From an uncultured Clostridia bacterium (lineage in GTDB: Bacteria > Bacillota > Clostridia > Oscillospirales > Ruminococcaceae), in NCBI GenBank assembly GCA_947584375.1, contig CANPWL010000002.1:62001-126000 (forward strand): a stretch of 64,000 nucleotides of DNA, given 5' to 3'. Numbering within the stretch: position 1 is the first letter of the stretch; each line of letters begins with the position of its first letter. Of the stretch, positions 26,776-37,563 are shown piece by piece. The notes under the pieces are model-generated. The model saw only the letters and a program-made list of their open reading frames with translations. It searched no databases and was not told where the DNA came from. Made by a program: the position numbers and the translations under genes.

Positions 26776-27588
26776 ATGTTTGAAGATATATCAAAGGTAT
26801 TGTTGATTACAGATATGGACGGAACTTTTCTCCCTACTGATAAAATTCCGTCTAAGGGAAATTTAGATGCAATAAAAAGATTTCAAAATGCCGGAGGTAA
26901 ATTTACAATAGCCACCGGGCGTGCCCATCAGGCGACTTCTCAATATTTTGAATATTTTAATGTAAATTTTCCTATGATAATGTTCAATGGCGGTATGATA
27001 TTTGATATTGAAAGTGAAAAATCGATATTTGATATTTATGTTCCGAGGATTGCTAAGGAAATCACTGTTGATATATTAAATAATTTTCCTGATATAGGCT
27101 GCGAGATTTTAACGGATAAGGTTAATGTTATAAATTTAAACGATACAGAAAAAAATCATATAAAAATCTGCAAGGTGATTCCTAATTTTACTGATGTGGA
27201 TAATGTAGATAATAAATGGTATAAGGTTTTATTCGCTGACACGAAAGAAAATTTGGATATAGTTGAAGAATATGTAAATCAGCAGAATTTTTCAGGCGTT
27301 GACTTTGTTAGAAGCGATATAAACTACTTTGAAATCCTTCCGCAGGAAAATTCAAAGGGTTCTGCCCTTAGAGCTATGAGAAAACTATGCAGTATTGAAG
27401 ATTATACAATAGTTGCAGTGGGAGATTATAATAACGATATAGAGATGCTGAAAGAAGCAGATATAGGTGTTTGTCCTGCTAATGCAGTTGAAGCTGTGAA
27501 AAATGTTGCTGATTTAGTACTTACAGAATCATGCGATGAAAATGCTATCGCAGCAGTGATAGATTATATATTTTCAAAAGTAAATTAA
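26776..27588 (+). CDS. Cof-type HAD superfamily hydrolase
   Basis: A type IIB haloacid-dehalogenase phosphatase, probably acting on small phosphorylated metabolites in the cytoplasm. Motif I is DMDGTFLP (~residues 14-21). Motif II lies near FTIATGRAH. The late GDYNNDIEML supplies the Mg-binding aspartates, and the cap domain lies between. The length of 270 aa is typical. It begins 4 nt after rluD stops, with weak SD AAGGTAAG. The substrate cannot be inferred; such genes occur in many copies per genome. Confidence 0.88.
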   Translation: MFEDISKVLLITDMDGTFLPTDKIPSKGNLDAIKRFQNAGGKFTIATGRAHQATSQYFEYFNVNFPMIMFNGGMIFDIESEKSIFDIYVPRIAKEITVDILNNFPDIGCEILTDKVNVINLNDTEKNHIKICKVIPNFTDVDNVDNKWYKVLFADTKENLDIVEEYVNQQNFSGVDFVRSDINYFEILPQENSKGSALRAMRKLCSIEDYTIVAVGDYNNDIEMLKEADIGVCPANAVEAVKNVADLVLTESCDENAIAAVIDYIFSKVN

Positions 27589-27605
27589 TCTGGAGGATTG
27601 ATAAA

Positions 27606-28445
27606 ATGGACGCTACAATCAAAAAGAAGCTTGAAATCCAAGCATGCAAAATTCGTATGGGTATAATTGAAGGCGTTTACAATGCAAAATCCGGTCATCC
27701 GGGCGGATCTTTGTCAATTGCAGATACATTGACATATCTTTATTTTGCAAAGATGAATGTTGACCCGAAAAATCCTGATATGGAGGATAGAGACAGGCTT
27801 GTTCTTTCAAAGGGACACACAGCGCCTGCACTTTATTCAACACTTGCCAATAAGGGATTTTTTGAACTTGACGAGCTTAAATCACTAAGACATATAGGCG
27901 CATTGCTTCAGGGACATCCTTGTATTCATATACCGGGTGTTGATATGTCTTCAGGTTCATTGGGGCAGGGGATTTCTGCGGCATGTGGTATGGCGTTAAG
28001 CGGAAAGATTTCAAATGCTCCTTATAAGGTATATACAATTCTCGGTGATGGCGAAATTGAGGAAGGTCAGGTATGGGAGGCTGCAATGTTTGCCGCACAT
28101 AAGGAACTTGATAACCTTGTAGCAATTGTAGATAACAACGGCTTGCAGATTGATGGTGCTATTGAGGACGTATGCTCACCTTATCCAATCAAGGAAAAAT
28201 TTGAGGCATTTGGCTGGCATGTTATTGAAGCTGATGCACATGATTTTGATAAACTTGAAGATGCTTTTGACGAGGCAGAAAAAATTATGAAACAGCCTGT
28301 TGCTATTATTCAAAAGAGTATTAAGGGAAAAGGTGTTTCATTTATGGAAAATCAGGTTTCCTGGCATGGTTCCGCTCCTAATGCCGAGCAATATAATCAG
28401 GCTATGGATGAACTTAATAATACTTTAAAGTCATTAGAGGCTTAA
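27606..28445 (+). CDS. tktA: transketolase, N-terminal (TPP-binding) subunit
   Basis: Half of a split transketolase, which moves two-carbon ketol units in the non-oxidative pentose phosphate pathway. The TPP/Mg motif GDGEIEEGQVWEAAMFAAHKEL... is present, along with the early SGHPGGSLS and the mid-domain SSGSLGQGIS. At 279 aa it corresponds to the N-terminal third to half of the single-chain enzyme and needs the partner encoded next. SD CTGGAGG. Split transketolase genes are common in Clostridia. Confidence 0.94.
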   Translation: MDATIKKKLEIQACKIRMGIIEGVYNAKSGHPGGSLSIADTLTYLYFAKMNVDPKNPDMEDRDRLVLSKGHTAPALYSTLANKGFFELDELKSLRHIGALLQGHPCIHIPGVDMSSGSLGQGISAACGMALSGKISNAPYKVYTILGDGEIEEGQVWEAAMFAAHKELDNLVAIVDNNGLQIDGAIEDVCSPYPIKEKFEAFGWHVIEADAHDFDKLEDAFDEAEKIMKQPVAIIQKSIKGKGVSFMENQVSWHGSAPNAEQYNQAMDELNNTLKSLEA

Positions 28446-28463
28446 TGAAACGATACAAAATAT

Positions 28464-28502
28464 CGAAAGGAGGATTGCTCCTGACGGAGCATAAAATATA
28501 CT
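28464..28502 (+). promoter_or_regulatory. SD-hairpin-start module of tktB (copy 3)
   Basis: SD AAAGGAGGA (core GGAGG 28469-28473) lies 29 nt from the ATG at 28503. The hairpin TGCTCC-TGAC-GGAGCA (28476-28491) has 6 bp and a 4-nt loop. Its 3' arm GGAG is a second SD-like site 13 nt from the ATG. The CTCC arm could pair with either GGAG, so two exclusive folds are possible. Confidence 0.8.
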
Positions 28503-29447
28503 ATGAGCGATATAATCAAAAAGGCTACTAGAGAAAGCTATGGAGAAGCTTTAGCTGAACTGGCAGATAAGTATGATAATTTATATGTTTTTGACGCTGA
28601 TCTTGCGGCTGCTACTAAGACAGGGATATTTAAGAAAAAATATCCAGAGAGGTTTTTTGACTGTGGTATTGCTGAAGCGAATATGATGGGTGTTGCCGCA
28701 GGAATGGCTGCAACAGGTAAAATCCCTTTTGCATCTACATTTGCAATGTTTGCCGCTGGCAGAGCATATGAAATTGTGAGAAATACTATTGGCTATCCTC
28801 ATCTCAATGTAAAAATCGGAGCTACACATGCAGGAATTTCAGTCGGTGAGGACGGTGCAACTCACCAGTGCAATGAGGACATTGCCCTTATGAGAACGAT
28901 TCCGGGAATGACTATTATTAATCCTGCTGATGATGTTGAAGCAAGAGCCGCGGTTGAAGCTGCAATTCTTCACGATGGACCGGTTTATCTGAGGTTTGGA
29001 CGTCTTGCTGCACCTGTGTTTAATGATAAACAGACTTATAAGTTTGAGCTTGGTAAGGGAATTAAGCTGACAGAAGGAGATGATATAGCAATTATTGCAA
29101 CTGGTCTTATGGTTTCAGAAGCACTTACTGCCGCTGAGGAACTTAAAAAAGACGGTATTAATGCAAGAGTTATCAATATTCATACAATTAAACCTATTGA
29201 TAAGGATATTATCCTTGAGGCTGCTAAGGATACGGGACTTCTTCTCACTGTTGAGGAACACAGTGTTATAGGAGGACTTGGTTCAGCAGTTTGCGATGTT
29301 GTATCTGAGAGTCTGCCTACAAGGGTAATTAAAATTGGCGTTAATGATGAGTTTGGTCACTCAGGTCCTGCTGTTGATTTGCTGAAAGAGTTCGGTTTAT
29401 CATCTGAAAATATTGTTAAGACTGCTAAAGAGGCAATTATGAAATAA
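28503..29447 (+). CDS. tktB: transketolase, C-terminal subunit
   Basis: Completes the split transketolase. It contains the pyrimidine-binding domain (DCGIAEANMMGVAAGMAATG, with the catalytic Glu that activates TPP) and the transketolase C-terminal domain (~190-310, IATGLMVSEAL and EEHSVIGGLGSAV). The length of 314 aa is typical of the split form. It follows tktA by 57 nt. The start is set by an SD placed 29 nt upstream across a hairpin. Matching subunit amounts would be expected, and this unusual leader may tune them. Confidence 0.94.
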   Translation: MSDIIKKATRESYGEALAELADKYDNLYVFDADLAAATKTGIFKKKYPERFFDCGIAEANMMGVAAGMAATGKIPFASTFAMFAAGRAYEIVRNTIGYPHLNVKIGATHAGISVGEDGATHQCNEDIALMRTIPGMTIINPADDVEARAAVEAAILHDGPVYLRFGRLAAPVFNDKQTYKFELGKGIKLTEGDDIAIIATGLMVSEALTAAEELKKDGINARVINIHTIKPIDKDIILEAAKDTGLLLTVEEHSVIGGLGSAVCDVVSESLPTRVIKIGVNDEFGHSGPAVDLLKEFGLSSENIVKTAKEAIMK

Positions 29448-29489
29448 TAGTTATAGTCTTAATAAATTGTATAATTTGTTAGTTTTTTA

Positions 29490-29530
29490 TTAGGGGAAGT
29501 TCTATGTTAGTAGCTTCCCCTAAAATATTA
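29490..29530 (+). terminator. hairpin after tktB
   Basis: TTAGGGGAAG (29490-29499) pairs perfectly with CTTCCCCTAA (29514-29523). The tail is A/T mixed rather than a U-tract, so it may be a 3'-end stabiliser as much as a terminator. Confidence 0.65.
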
Positions 29531-29642
29531 TTATAAAAAATATAAACCGGTTGATCTCACTTTTATAGTTTTTTCACTCTTTTCACGATCTTGAATATAA
29601 TAGGTTATCAAATATTTAATTCAGACGAAAGGAGTAAAGGAA

Positions 29643-30281
29643 TTGAGAACTAAACGCAAAAGGAGAAAATCAAATAAAAAGAGGAATATTTCGCTTTCAA
29701 TTCTTATTTGCTTAGTTATAACATTACTTTTTGCACTTAATCATGAACTTAAAATGAAACTTCGGGATATAGCGGTTTATAAGTGTAAAAACAGTGCAAC
29801 TGATATGATTAACGAATCCATACAGAATACATTAGATGATTTAGATTTTACATATAACGATTTAGTGGAAATAAATAAAAATTCGGAAAATGAAATTACA
29901 TCAGTGTCTTGTAGTTCATCAAAAATCAATAGTTTGAAAACAGATATTTCTGATGAAATTAATAAAGGCTTTGAAAATCAGGACAAAAATGGATTTAGTA
30001 TTGCTCTAGGAACAATTTCAGGTATTAATCTTTTCAGCGGAGTAGGTCCTGAAATAACCATACATTTTGAAAAAGAGGGAAGCGTTAAAACAAACATTAA
30101 AAGCTCATTTTCAAGTGCGGGAATTAATCAGACATTACATAGAATTTATATAGAAGTAAGTTCAGATATAGTAGCAGTTGCAGCTGCCGGAACATATAAA
30201 TCCAACGTAAAAACTGAATTTTTACTTGCTGAAACTGTTATTGTGGGAGAAATTCCGGAAAGATATGCTTCAATATCTTAA
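29643..30281 (+). CDS. yunB: sporulation protein YunB
   Basis: A sigma-E-dependent sporulation protein in Bacillus, of unclear biochemical function. A basic N-terminus precedes one membrane segment (~residues 15-34). The rest is predicted to face outward. The family core SGVGPEITIHFEKEGSV and SAGINQTLHRIYIEV is present. The length of 212 aa is a little short compared with ~250 in Bacillus. Start is TTG at 29643 with SD AAAGGAG. The leader shows no convincing sigma-E promoter to my eye. Confidence 0.85.
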   Translation: MRTKRKRRKSNKKRNISLSILICLVITLLFALNHELKMKLRDIAVYKCKNSATDMINESIQNTLDDLDFTYNDLVEINKNSENEITSVSCSSSKINSLKTDISDEINKGFENQDKNGFSIALGTISGINLFSGVGPEITIHFEKEGSVKTNIKSSFSSAGINQTLHRIYIEVSSDIVAVAAAGTYKSNVKTEFLLAETVIVGEIPERYASIS

Positions 30282-30329
30282 AAAATTAAGAAATATTGTT
30301 AAAATTACTAGCTTTATTATTGTAAAATG

Positions 30330-30338
30330 TGGTATAAT
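30330..30338 (+). promoter_or_regulatory. extended -10 promoter upstream of ligA
   Basis: TGG-TATAAT at 30330-30338 is an extended -10. No good -35 lies at the normal distance. It is ~28 nt before the ligA start. Confidence 0.55.
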
Positions 30339-30357
30339 ATAATTGTATATTTTTTAG

Positions 30358-32345
<1,988 letters not shown>

Positions 32346-32346
<1 letters not shown>

Positions 32347-32380
32347 GAAGGAGGTAAGCCCTAAGGGGTATTGATTGAAA
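32346..32380 (+). promoter_or_regulatory. SD-hairpin-start module of gatC (copy 4, weaker)
   Basis: SD AAGGAGGT (core 32350-32354) is 20 nt from TTG 32375 and 26 nt from ATG 32381. Between them GCCC-TAAG-GGGT (32358-32369) can form a 4-bp hairpin with one wobble. The right arm AAGGGG is SD-like, 6 nt from TTG or 12 nt from ATG. This is the least stable of the seven. Confidence 0.5.
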
Positions 32381-32653
32381 ATGAACATTGAAATTAAACA
32401 CATTGCAAAACTTGCAAGACTTCGTATTGAAGACGAGGAGCTTAAAAAATTTGAAAAAGATATGCAGGGAATAGTCGAGATGGTTGAAAATCTTCCCAGT
32501 GACATAAAGGACGAGCCTTTGCTTGACCCTGAAAACTCAATGAAGCTCAGAGAGGATAAGGTCAGAGAAAATAAATATTCAAGAGATGAACTTACAAAGA
32601 ATGCACCTCATGTTACAGCAGGCTGCCTTGTGGTTCCAAAGACGGTAGAATAG
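32375..32653 (+). CDS. gatC: Asp-tRNA(Asn)/Glu-tRNA(Gln) amidotransferase subunit C
   Basis: The small subunit that stabilises the GatCAB complex, which converts Glu-tRNA-Gln (and Asp-tRNA-Asn) to the amide form. The core HIAKLARLRIEDEEL and the late conserved LREDKVRENKYSRDEL are present. The length is 92 aa from TTG 32375, or 90 aa from ATG 32381; both are plausible because the SD layout is unusual. It begins 28 nt after ligA and is followed 12 nt later by gatA. Confidence 0.93.
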   Translation: MKMNIEIKHIAKLARLRIEDEELKKFEKDMQGIVEMVENLPSDIKDEPLLDPENSMKLREDKVRENKYSRDELTKNAPHVTAGCLVVPKTVE

Positions 32654-32665
32654 GAGGGCATATAT

Positions 32666-34123
32666 ATGGAATTGTATGAAAAAAGTGCGTTTGAGCTTTC
32701 TCAAATGATTAAAAATAAGCAGACAAGCTCTGTTGAGATAACAAAATCCATTTTTGACAGAATAGATTCTGTTGAGGAAAAAGTAGAATCTTATGTTACG
32801 TTAAACAGAGATAATGCTCTTAAAAAAGCAGAAGAGGTTGATAAAAAGCTTTCCAATGGAGACAAGCTTTCTCCATTGGCAGGTATACCGATAGGCATTA
32901 AGGACAATATCTCTACTAAGGGACTTAGAACTACCTGTTCTTCTAAAATGCTTGAAAATTACGTTCCGCCGTTTAACGCAACTGTTATTGAAAATATCAA
33001 TAATGCCGATATGATAATAACAGGTAAGCTCAATATGGACGAATTTGCTATGGGCTCGTCTACTGAAACGTCATACTTTAAAAAGACTAAAAACCCGTTT
33101 GATGCAGAGAGAATACCGGGCGGATCATCAGGAGGATCTGCTGCATCTGTTGCAGCAGGCGAGACTGTTGTATCACTTGGTTCTGATACGGGAGGTTCGA
33201 TCCGTCAGCCTGCCGCATACTGCGGAGTTGTAGGATTAAAGCCTACCTACGGCAGAGTATCACGTTTCGGACTTGTTGCGTTTGCATCATCGCTTGACCA
33301 GATAGGACCTATCGGCCGCACTGTCAAGGATGTTGCTATGTTACAGTCTGTTATTTCAGGTCATGACAGATATGACGCAACATCTGCAAATGCTGAAATT
33401 CCAGACTTTTTAACAAAGTTGAAATCAGATGTAAAAGGCTTAAAAATTGGTATTCCAAAGGAATACTTTGGAGGCGGAATTGACAGCAATGTAAAAGACG
33501 CTGTATTCAACGCTGTTAAGATTTTAGAGCAAAACGGAGCGTCTGTAAAAGAGATAAGTCTGCCGTCTACAAATTATGCACTGTCGGCATATTACATTAT
33601 TTCTTCGGCAGAAGCGTCATCTAATCTTGCGAGATACGATGGGGTTAAATACGGATACAGAGCCAAGGAATTTGACAGTCTTATTGATATGTATGAGAAA
33701 ACACGTTCTGAGGGCTTTGGAGATGAAGTAAAGAGGAGAATTTTGCTCGGAACATTTGTGTTAAGCTCCGGCTTCTTTGACGCTTATTATAAAAAGGCAA
33801 AGCTAGTTCAAAGAAGAGTATCGGCAGAGTTTGACGAGGTATTCAAAGATGTTGACGTTATCTGCACACCTACTGTTCCGTCAACAGCATTTAAAATCGG
33901 TGAGAATATTGATAATCCGCTTAAAATGTATGCAACCGATATATGTACTGTAACTATAAACATTGCAGGTCTTCCTGCAATGAGCATACCATGCGGATAT
34001 GACGATAAAGGACTTCCCATCGGATTGCAGCTTGTAGGAAACAAGTTCTGTGAGCAAACGCTTTTAAACACCGCAAACGCATACGAGAACATAATCGGCG
34101 AATTTAAAAGTCCTTTGCTTTAA
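32666..34123 (+). CDS. gatA: Asp-tRNA(Asn)/Glu-tRNA(Gln) amidotransferase subunit A
   Basis: The amidase-signature subunit that releases ammonia from glutamine. The Ser-cisSer-Lys triad is visible as Lys in GIPIGIKDN, and the serines in GGSSGGSAA and GSDTGGSIRQPA. The length of 485 aa is typical. SD TAGGAGG. It lies between gatC and gatB with gaps of 12 and 18 nt. By eye the gatA-gatB stretch is richer in G and C than ligA before it; I have not computed this. Confidence 0.97.
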   Translation: MELYEKSAFELSQMIKNKQTSSVEITKSIFDRIDSVEEKVESYVTLNRDNALKKAEEVDKKLSNGDKLSPLAGIPIGIKDNISTKGLRTTCSSKMLENYVPPFNATVIENINNADMIITGKLNMDEFAMGSSTETSYFKKTKNPFDAERIPGGSSGGSAASVAAGETVVSLGSDTGGSIRQPAAYCGVVGLKPTYGRVSRFGLVAFASSLDQIGPIGRTVKDVAMLQSVISGHDRYDATSANAEIPDFLTKLKSDVKGLKIGIPKEYFGGGIDSNVKDAVFNAVKILEQNGASVKEISLPSTNYALSAYYIISSAEASSNLARYDGVKYGYRAKEFDSLIDMYEKTRSEGFGDEVKRRILLGTFVLSSGFFDAYYKKAKLVQRRVSAEFDEVFKDVDVICTPTVPSTAFKIGENIDNPLKMYATDICTVTINIAGLPAMSIPCGYDDKGLPIGLQLVGNKFCEQTLLNTANAYENIIGEFKSPLL

Positions 34124-34141
34124 AGATTGGAGGTAATTAAA

Positions 34142-35578
34142 ATGGTTAAAGGTTATGAAGTTGTAATCGGTTTAGAAGTTCACGCTGAACTTAATACCGA
34201 ATCTAAAATATATTGCGACTGCAAAAACGCTTTCGGATTAGAGGTCAATACTCAGGTGTGTCCTATTTGTATGGGTATGCCCGGAGCACTGCCGACCTTG
34301 AACGAAAAAGTTGTTGACTATGCAATAAAGATGGGTCACGCGCTAAACTGTACAATAAACAATGTCTGCAAGCAGGACAGAAAGAATTATTTTTATCCTG
34401 ATTTGCCTAAAGCGTATCAAATTTCTCAGGCAGAAGTACCTTTATGCGAAAACGGCCACCTAGACATATTGGTAGACGGGGAGGAAAGAAGAATCGGCGT
34501 TACTAGAATTCACATTGAGGAGGACGCGGGAAAACTTCTTCACTCAGACAAGTTTGACGGCTCACTTGTAGACCTCAACAGGTGCGGAGTTCCGCTTATT
34601 GAGATAGTTTCAGAGCCTGATATGAGAAGCTCTGCCGAAGCGCACGCTTATCTTGAAACTATAAAGTCAATTCTTCAATACTTAAATATAAGCGACTGCA
34701 AGATGCAGGAGGGTTCAATAAGATGCGATGTAAACGTATCTGTTCATAAGCCGGGAGAGTCTCTGGGAACACGTTCTGAAATGAAAAACGTAAACAGCTT
34801 TTCAGCGGCAGTAAGAGGAATAGATTTTGAAGTAAACAGACAGATCGAGATTCTTGAAGCAGGCGGAGAGGTTATTCAGGAAACACGCCGCTGGGACGAT
34901 ACAAAGGGCGAAAGTCTGTCTATGAGAAGTAAAGAGGACGCACAGGATTACAGATATTTCCCTGAGCCGGACTTGCTCACTATTGTAATTGACAAAGAAA
35001 GAATTGAAAAGCTGAAAAGCGAGATCCCCGAATTGCCGAATAAAAAGCTGGTTCGGTATGTTAAGGAGTTCGGTCTTTCTCAAAAGGACGCGTCATTTAT
35101 ATCGGAGGATATAGAAAAATCCGGTCTTTTCGACGAGTGTGTTAAGGATAATCCTAAGCTGGCTAAGAGCGTATCCAACTGGATTTTAAGTGATGTTGCA
35201 AAATACTGCAACGAAACGGGCAAGAAAATTTCCGAAACAAAGCTGACCGCAGACAAGCTGTTGTATATTATTAAGCTGATTGGCGACGGCAAGATTTCAA
35301 ACAGTGCAGGTAAGACCATTTTTGAAATTATTATTGATAAAGACAAGGATATAGACGAGATAATCAAGGAGAAGTCTCTTGTTCAGGTTTCTGACGCGTC
35401 AGCTCTAGAGGCTATTGCAGATGAGGTTATCGCAAATAATGGGAAGTCTGTAAATGATTACAAGAACGGTAAAACTAACGCTTTGGGCTATTTAGTAGGA
35501 CAGTGTATGAAGGCGTCAAAGGGCAAAGCTAATCCGGGAATGATGAAAGAAATTATACTGAAGAAAATTGATGGGTAA
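34142..35578 (+). CDS. gatB: Asp-tRNA(Asn)/Glu-tRNA(Gln) amidotransferase subunit B
   Basis: Binds the mischarged tRNA, activates it with ATP and performs the transamidation. It has EVVIGLEVHAELNT at the N-terminus, DRKNYFYPDLPKAYQISQ and HIEEDAGKLLH in the catalytic core, and a C-terminal YqeY-like tail (~410-475). The frame extends to TTG 34127, but SD TTGGAGG fits ATG 34142, giving 478 aa. It ends the gat operon, and the next gene starts 17 nt later with its own SD. Confidence 0.97.
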   Translation: MVKGYEVVIGLEVHAELNTESKIYCDCKNAFGLEVNTQVCPICMGMPGALPTLNEKVVDYAIKMGHALNCTINNVCKQDRKNYFYPDLPKAYQISQAEVPLCENGHLDILVDGEERRIGVTRIHIEEDAGKLLHSDKFDGSLVDLNRCGVPLIEIVSEPDMRSSAEAHAYLETIKSILQYLNISDCKMQEGSIRCDVNVSVHKPGESLGTRSEMKNVNSFSAAVRGIDFEVNRQIEILEAGGEVIQETRRWDDTKGESLSMRSKEDAQDYRYFPEPDLLTIVIDKERIEKLKSEIPELPNKKLVRYVKEFGLSQKDASFISEDIEKSGLFDECVKDNPKLAKSVSNWILSDVAKYCNETGKKISETKLTADKLLYIIKLIGDGKISNSAGKTIFEIIIDKDKDIDEIIKEKSLVQVSDASALEAIADEVIANNGKSVNDYKNGKTNALGYLVGQCMKASKGKANPGMMKEIILKKIDG

Positions 35579-35594
35579 CAAAGGAGAATAGAAT

Positions 35595-36515
35595 ATGAAA
35601 AACATAACTTTTGAAAAAGCCCGCAGATTTATCTACCGCAATGCCAGACCTTTAGACTTGGCGATCTTTAAGTATCACTTTGAAAATGGTTCCCGTGAAG
35701 ATGTGCTGACCGCATTGTCTGCCTATCAGAATCCTGATGGCGGCTTTGGTTGGGGAATAGAAGCCGACAACTTCAACCCAAACTCGTTGCCAATGGGAGT
35801 GTGGAAAGCGACTGAGTATATCCGTGAGATCGGCGAAATTGAGCCGGAACATCCGATCATTCAGGGAATCTTACGCTATCTCGAAAGCGGTGACGGTTTT
35901 GATGAGTCCCACAATCAGTGGATGAATACAGTTCCGTCAAGCAACGACTACCCATGTGCGTTTTGGTGGAAGTATAACGAAAACGGCAGCCTATTTGAAT
36001 ACAACCCGACTGCGGCGCTTGCAGGATCCATTGTAAGATACGCAAAAAAGGGAAGTGCTCTTTATGAAAAAGGGCTTCAAATTGTGAAAGAAGCTGCGGA
36101 ATGGTTTATAAAAGATGCTCCGATAGAGCAGCATATTGCAAAGTGCTTTATCACTATGTATGATGACTGCAAAGATGCCGGTGTAATTCCTTTTGACGAT
36201 GCTGCGTTTTTGTCAAAACTTAATGAAATTGTTGACAAAAGTATCTGTCGAGATGTTTCACGCTGGGGCGAATATATTCCAAGACCGTCAACATTTATTA
36301 CTTCACGAAATTGCAGGTTTTACAACGAGAGTCTGGAAGAACTATGCCGTGCTGAATGTGATTATATAAAAAACACTCAGCTTGATGACGGCTCGTTCTA
36401 TGTACCATGGCAATGGTGCAACTACAAGGAGTGGTACGTAGCAGAAAACTGGTGTAAATCTACTATTACCATTGAGAATATGCTGTTTCTGCGGGAGTTT
36501 GAATCTTCGGTGTGA
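35595..36515 (+). CDS. terpenoid-cyclase/prenyltransferase-fold protein
   Basis: A 306-aa cytoplasmic protein with alpha-toroid repeat signatures: LSAYQNPDGGFGWGIEAD near residue 45 and a later TQLDDGSFYVPWQW. The family includes squalene/hopene cyclases and protein prenyltransferases. I see no DxDD or other clear catalytic motif, so the activity is unknown. SD AAAGGAG. It is the first of four accessory genes inserted after gatB. Base use looks more GC-balanced than in the surrounding genes, which hints at transfer. Confidence 0.7.
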   Translation: MKNITFEKARRFIYRNARPLDLAIFKYHFENGSREDVLTALSAYQNPDGGFGWGIEADNFNPNSLPMGVWKATEYIREIGEIEPEHPIIQGILRYLESGDGFDESHNQWMNTVPSSNDYPCAFWWKYNENGSLFEYNPTAALAGSIVRYAKKGSALYEKGLQIVKEAAEWFIKDAPIEQHIAKCFITMYDDCKDAGVIPFDDAAFLSKLNEIVDKSICRDVSRWGEYIPRPSTFITSRNCRFYNESLEELCRAECDYIKNTQLDDGSFYVPWQWCNYKEWYVAENWCKSTITIENMLFLREFESSV

Positions 36516-36551
36516 TGTTTGCTTAAAACACTATTTTAGGAAGTAGCGAAT

Positions 36552-37022
36552 ATGGATTTAAAGTTAATTCGTGCCGATGTAAACGATGCTGAACGTCTTT
36601 GGCAAATGCAGGTCGAGGCTTTTATGGAAATGTATAATAAGTATCAGGATACGGAGACAAGCCCAGCCACCGAACCGTTAGACAAAATGATTGAACGACT
36701 GAAACAGCCCTTTACGTATTACTACTACATTCAGGTAGAAGACGCTGTTGTGGGTGCTATTAGAGTAATTGATATGAAAGAACCGGATAAAGCGAAAAGT
36801 ATATCTCCCATTTTCATAATGCCGCCCTATCGAAACAAGGGCATAGCACAAAAAGCAATGTTGGAAGCAGAGAGGATACATGGTAATTTAAACTGGGAGT
36901 TAGTTACCATATTGCAGGAAGCTGGAAACTGTCATTTGTATGAAAAAATGGGATATCATCAGACAGGGAAAACAACGGCAATCAACGACAAGATGACGCT
37001 GGTATTCTACAAAAAGGATTAA
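36552..37022 (+). CDS. GNAT family N-acetyltransferase
   Basis: Transfers an acetyl group from acetyl-CoA to an unknown amine. The 156-aa domain has the start MDLKLIRADVNDAERLWQMQ, the beta4 region VVGAIRVIDM and the acetyl-CoA-binding loop PPYRNKGIAQKAM (Q/RxxGxG/A type). The end EAGNCHLYEKMGYHQTGKT is typical of GNATs. SD TAGGAAG. It belongs to the accessory block 35595-38639. The substrate is not predictable. Confidence 0.87.
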   Translation: MDLKLIRADVNDAERLWQMQVEAFMEMYNKYQDTETSPATEPLDKMIERLKQPFTYYYYIQVEDAVVGAIRVIDMKEPDKAKSISPIFIMPPYRNKGIAQKAMLEAERIHGNLNWELVTILQEAGNCHLYEKMGYHQTGKTTAINDKMTLVFYKKD

Positions 37023-37125
37023 ACCAAATTTCAGAATTGCTTTTTATATGGATGAGGTATGAGCAATATTTACATACTTGTTAAGTTTTTTTTCGTTCCG
37101 TGTGCTGTTTTTGGAAAATGATCTT

Positions 37126-37134
37126 TGCTATAAT
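37126..37134 (+). promoter_or_regulatory. extended -10 promoter of the XRE regulator gene
   Basis: TGC-TATAAT at 37126-37134, ~28 nt before the start codon. No strong -35 is seen at 17 bp. Confidence 0.55.
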
Positions 37135-37161
37135 ATTGCTATAAAGCTCAGGAGGTCGCTT

Positions 37162-37563
37162 ATGGATATTGGAAGGACAATAAAGGAGTTAAGACAGAAA
37201 AGGGGAATTACTCAAGAAGAATTTTCAGAAGTACTGCGAGTATCTGTTCAAACGGTTTCCCGTTGGGAAAACGGCATTAATGCTCCAGACTTGTCAATGC
37301 TCCCCCAACTCGCTTCATATTTCAGAGTAACCACAGATTATTTGCTGGGCTTGGAAAGGAATGATACTATGGCAAAGCTGATTAAAACTACGGAGGTTTT
37401 TGAACTTACTTCCAAACAGGAGGCAGAAGAAATGGTGCTGAAATTCAAGGGTGAAAAATTCCCTATACTGAAAGATTACAAGATTAACGCCGACGAAGAT
37501 AAGGTGATACTTGAGGTAACCAAAGAATTTAACACCGATTTTGAGAATATGAAATTCAACTAA
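37162..37563 (+). CDS. XRE family transcriptional regulator
   Basis: The N-terminal Cro/CI-type helix-turn-helix (residues ~5-62: IKELRQKRGITQEEFSEVL, then VSVQTVSRWENG) ends with the common RVTTDYLLGLE. A C-terminal ~60-residue part (KQEAEEMVLKFKG...) resembles the small sensory tails of such regulators but is not recognised. The frame extends to TTG 37078, but SD CAGGAGG fits the ATG at 37162 (133 aa). It lies between the GNAT and methyltransferase genes and may control them; that is inference. Confidence 0.88.
   Translation: MDIGRTIKELRQKRGITQEEFSEVLRVSVQTVSRWENGINAPDLSMLPQLASYFRVTTDYLLGLERNDTMAKLIKTTEVFELTSKQEAEEMVLKFKGEKFPILKDYKINADEDKVILEVTKEFNTDFENMKFN

Noticed and set aside
37078-37161. 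XRE regulator start at TTG 37078
   Set aside because: The stretch contains the extended -10 promoter and the SD for ATG 37162.
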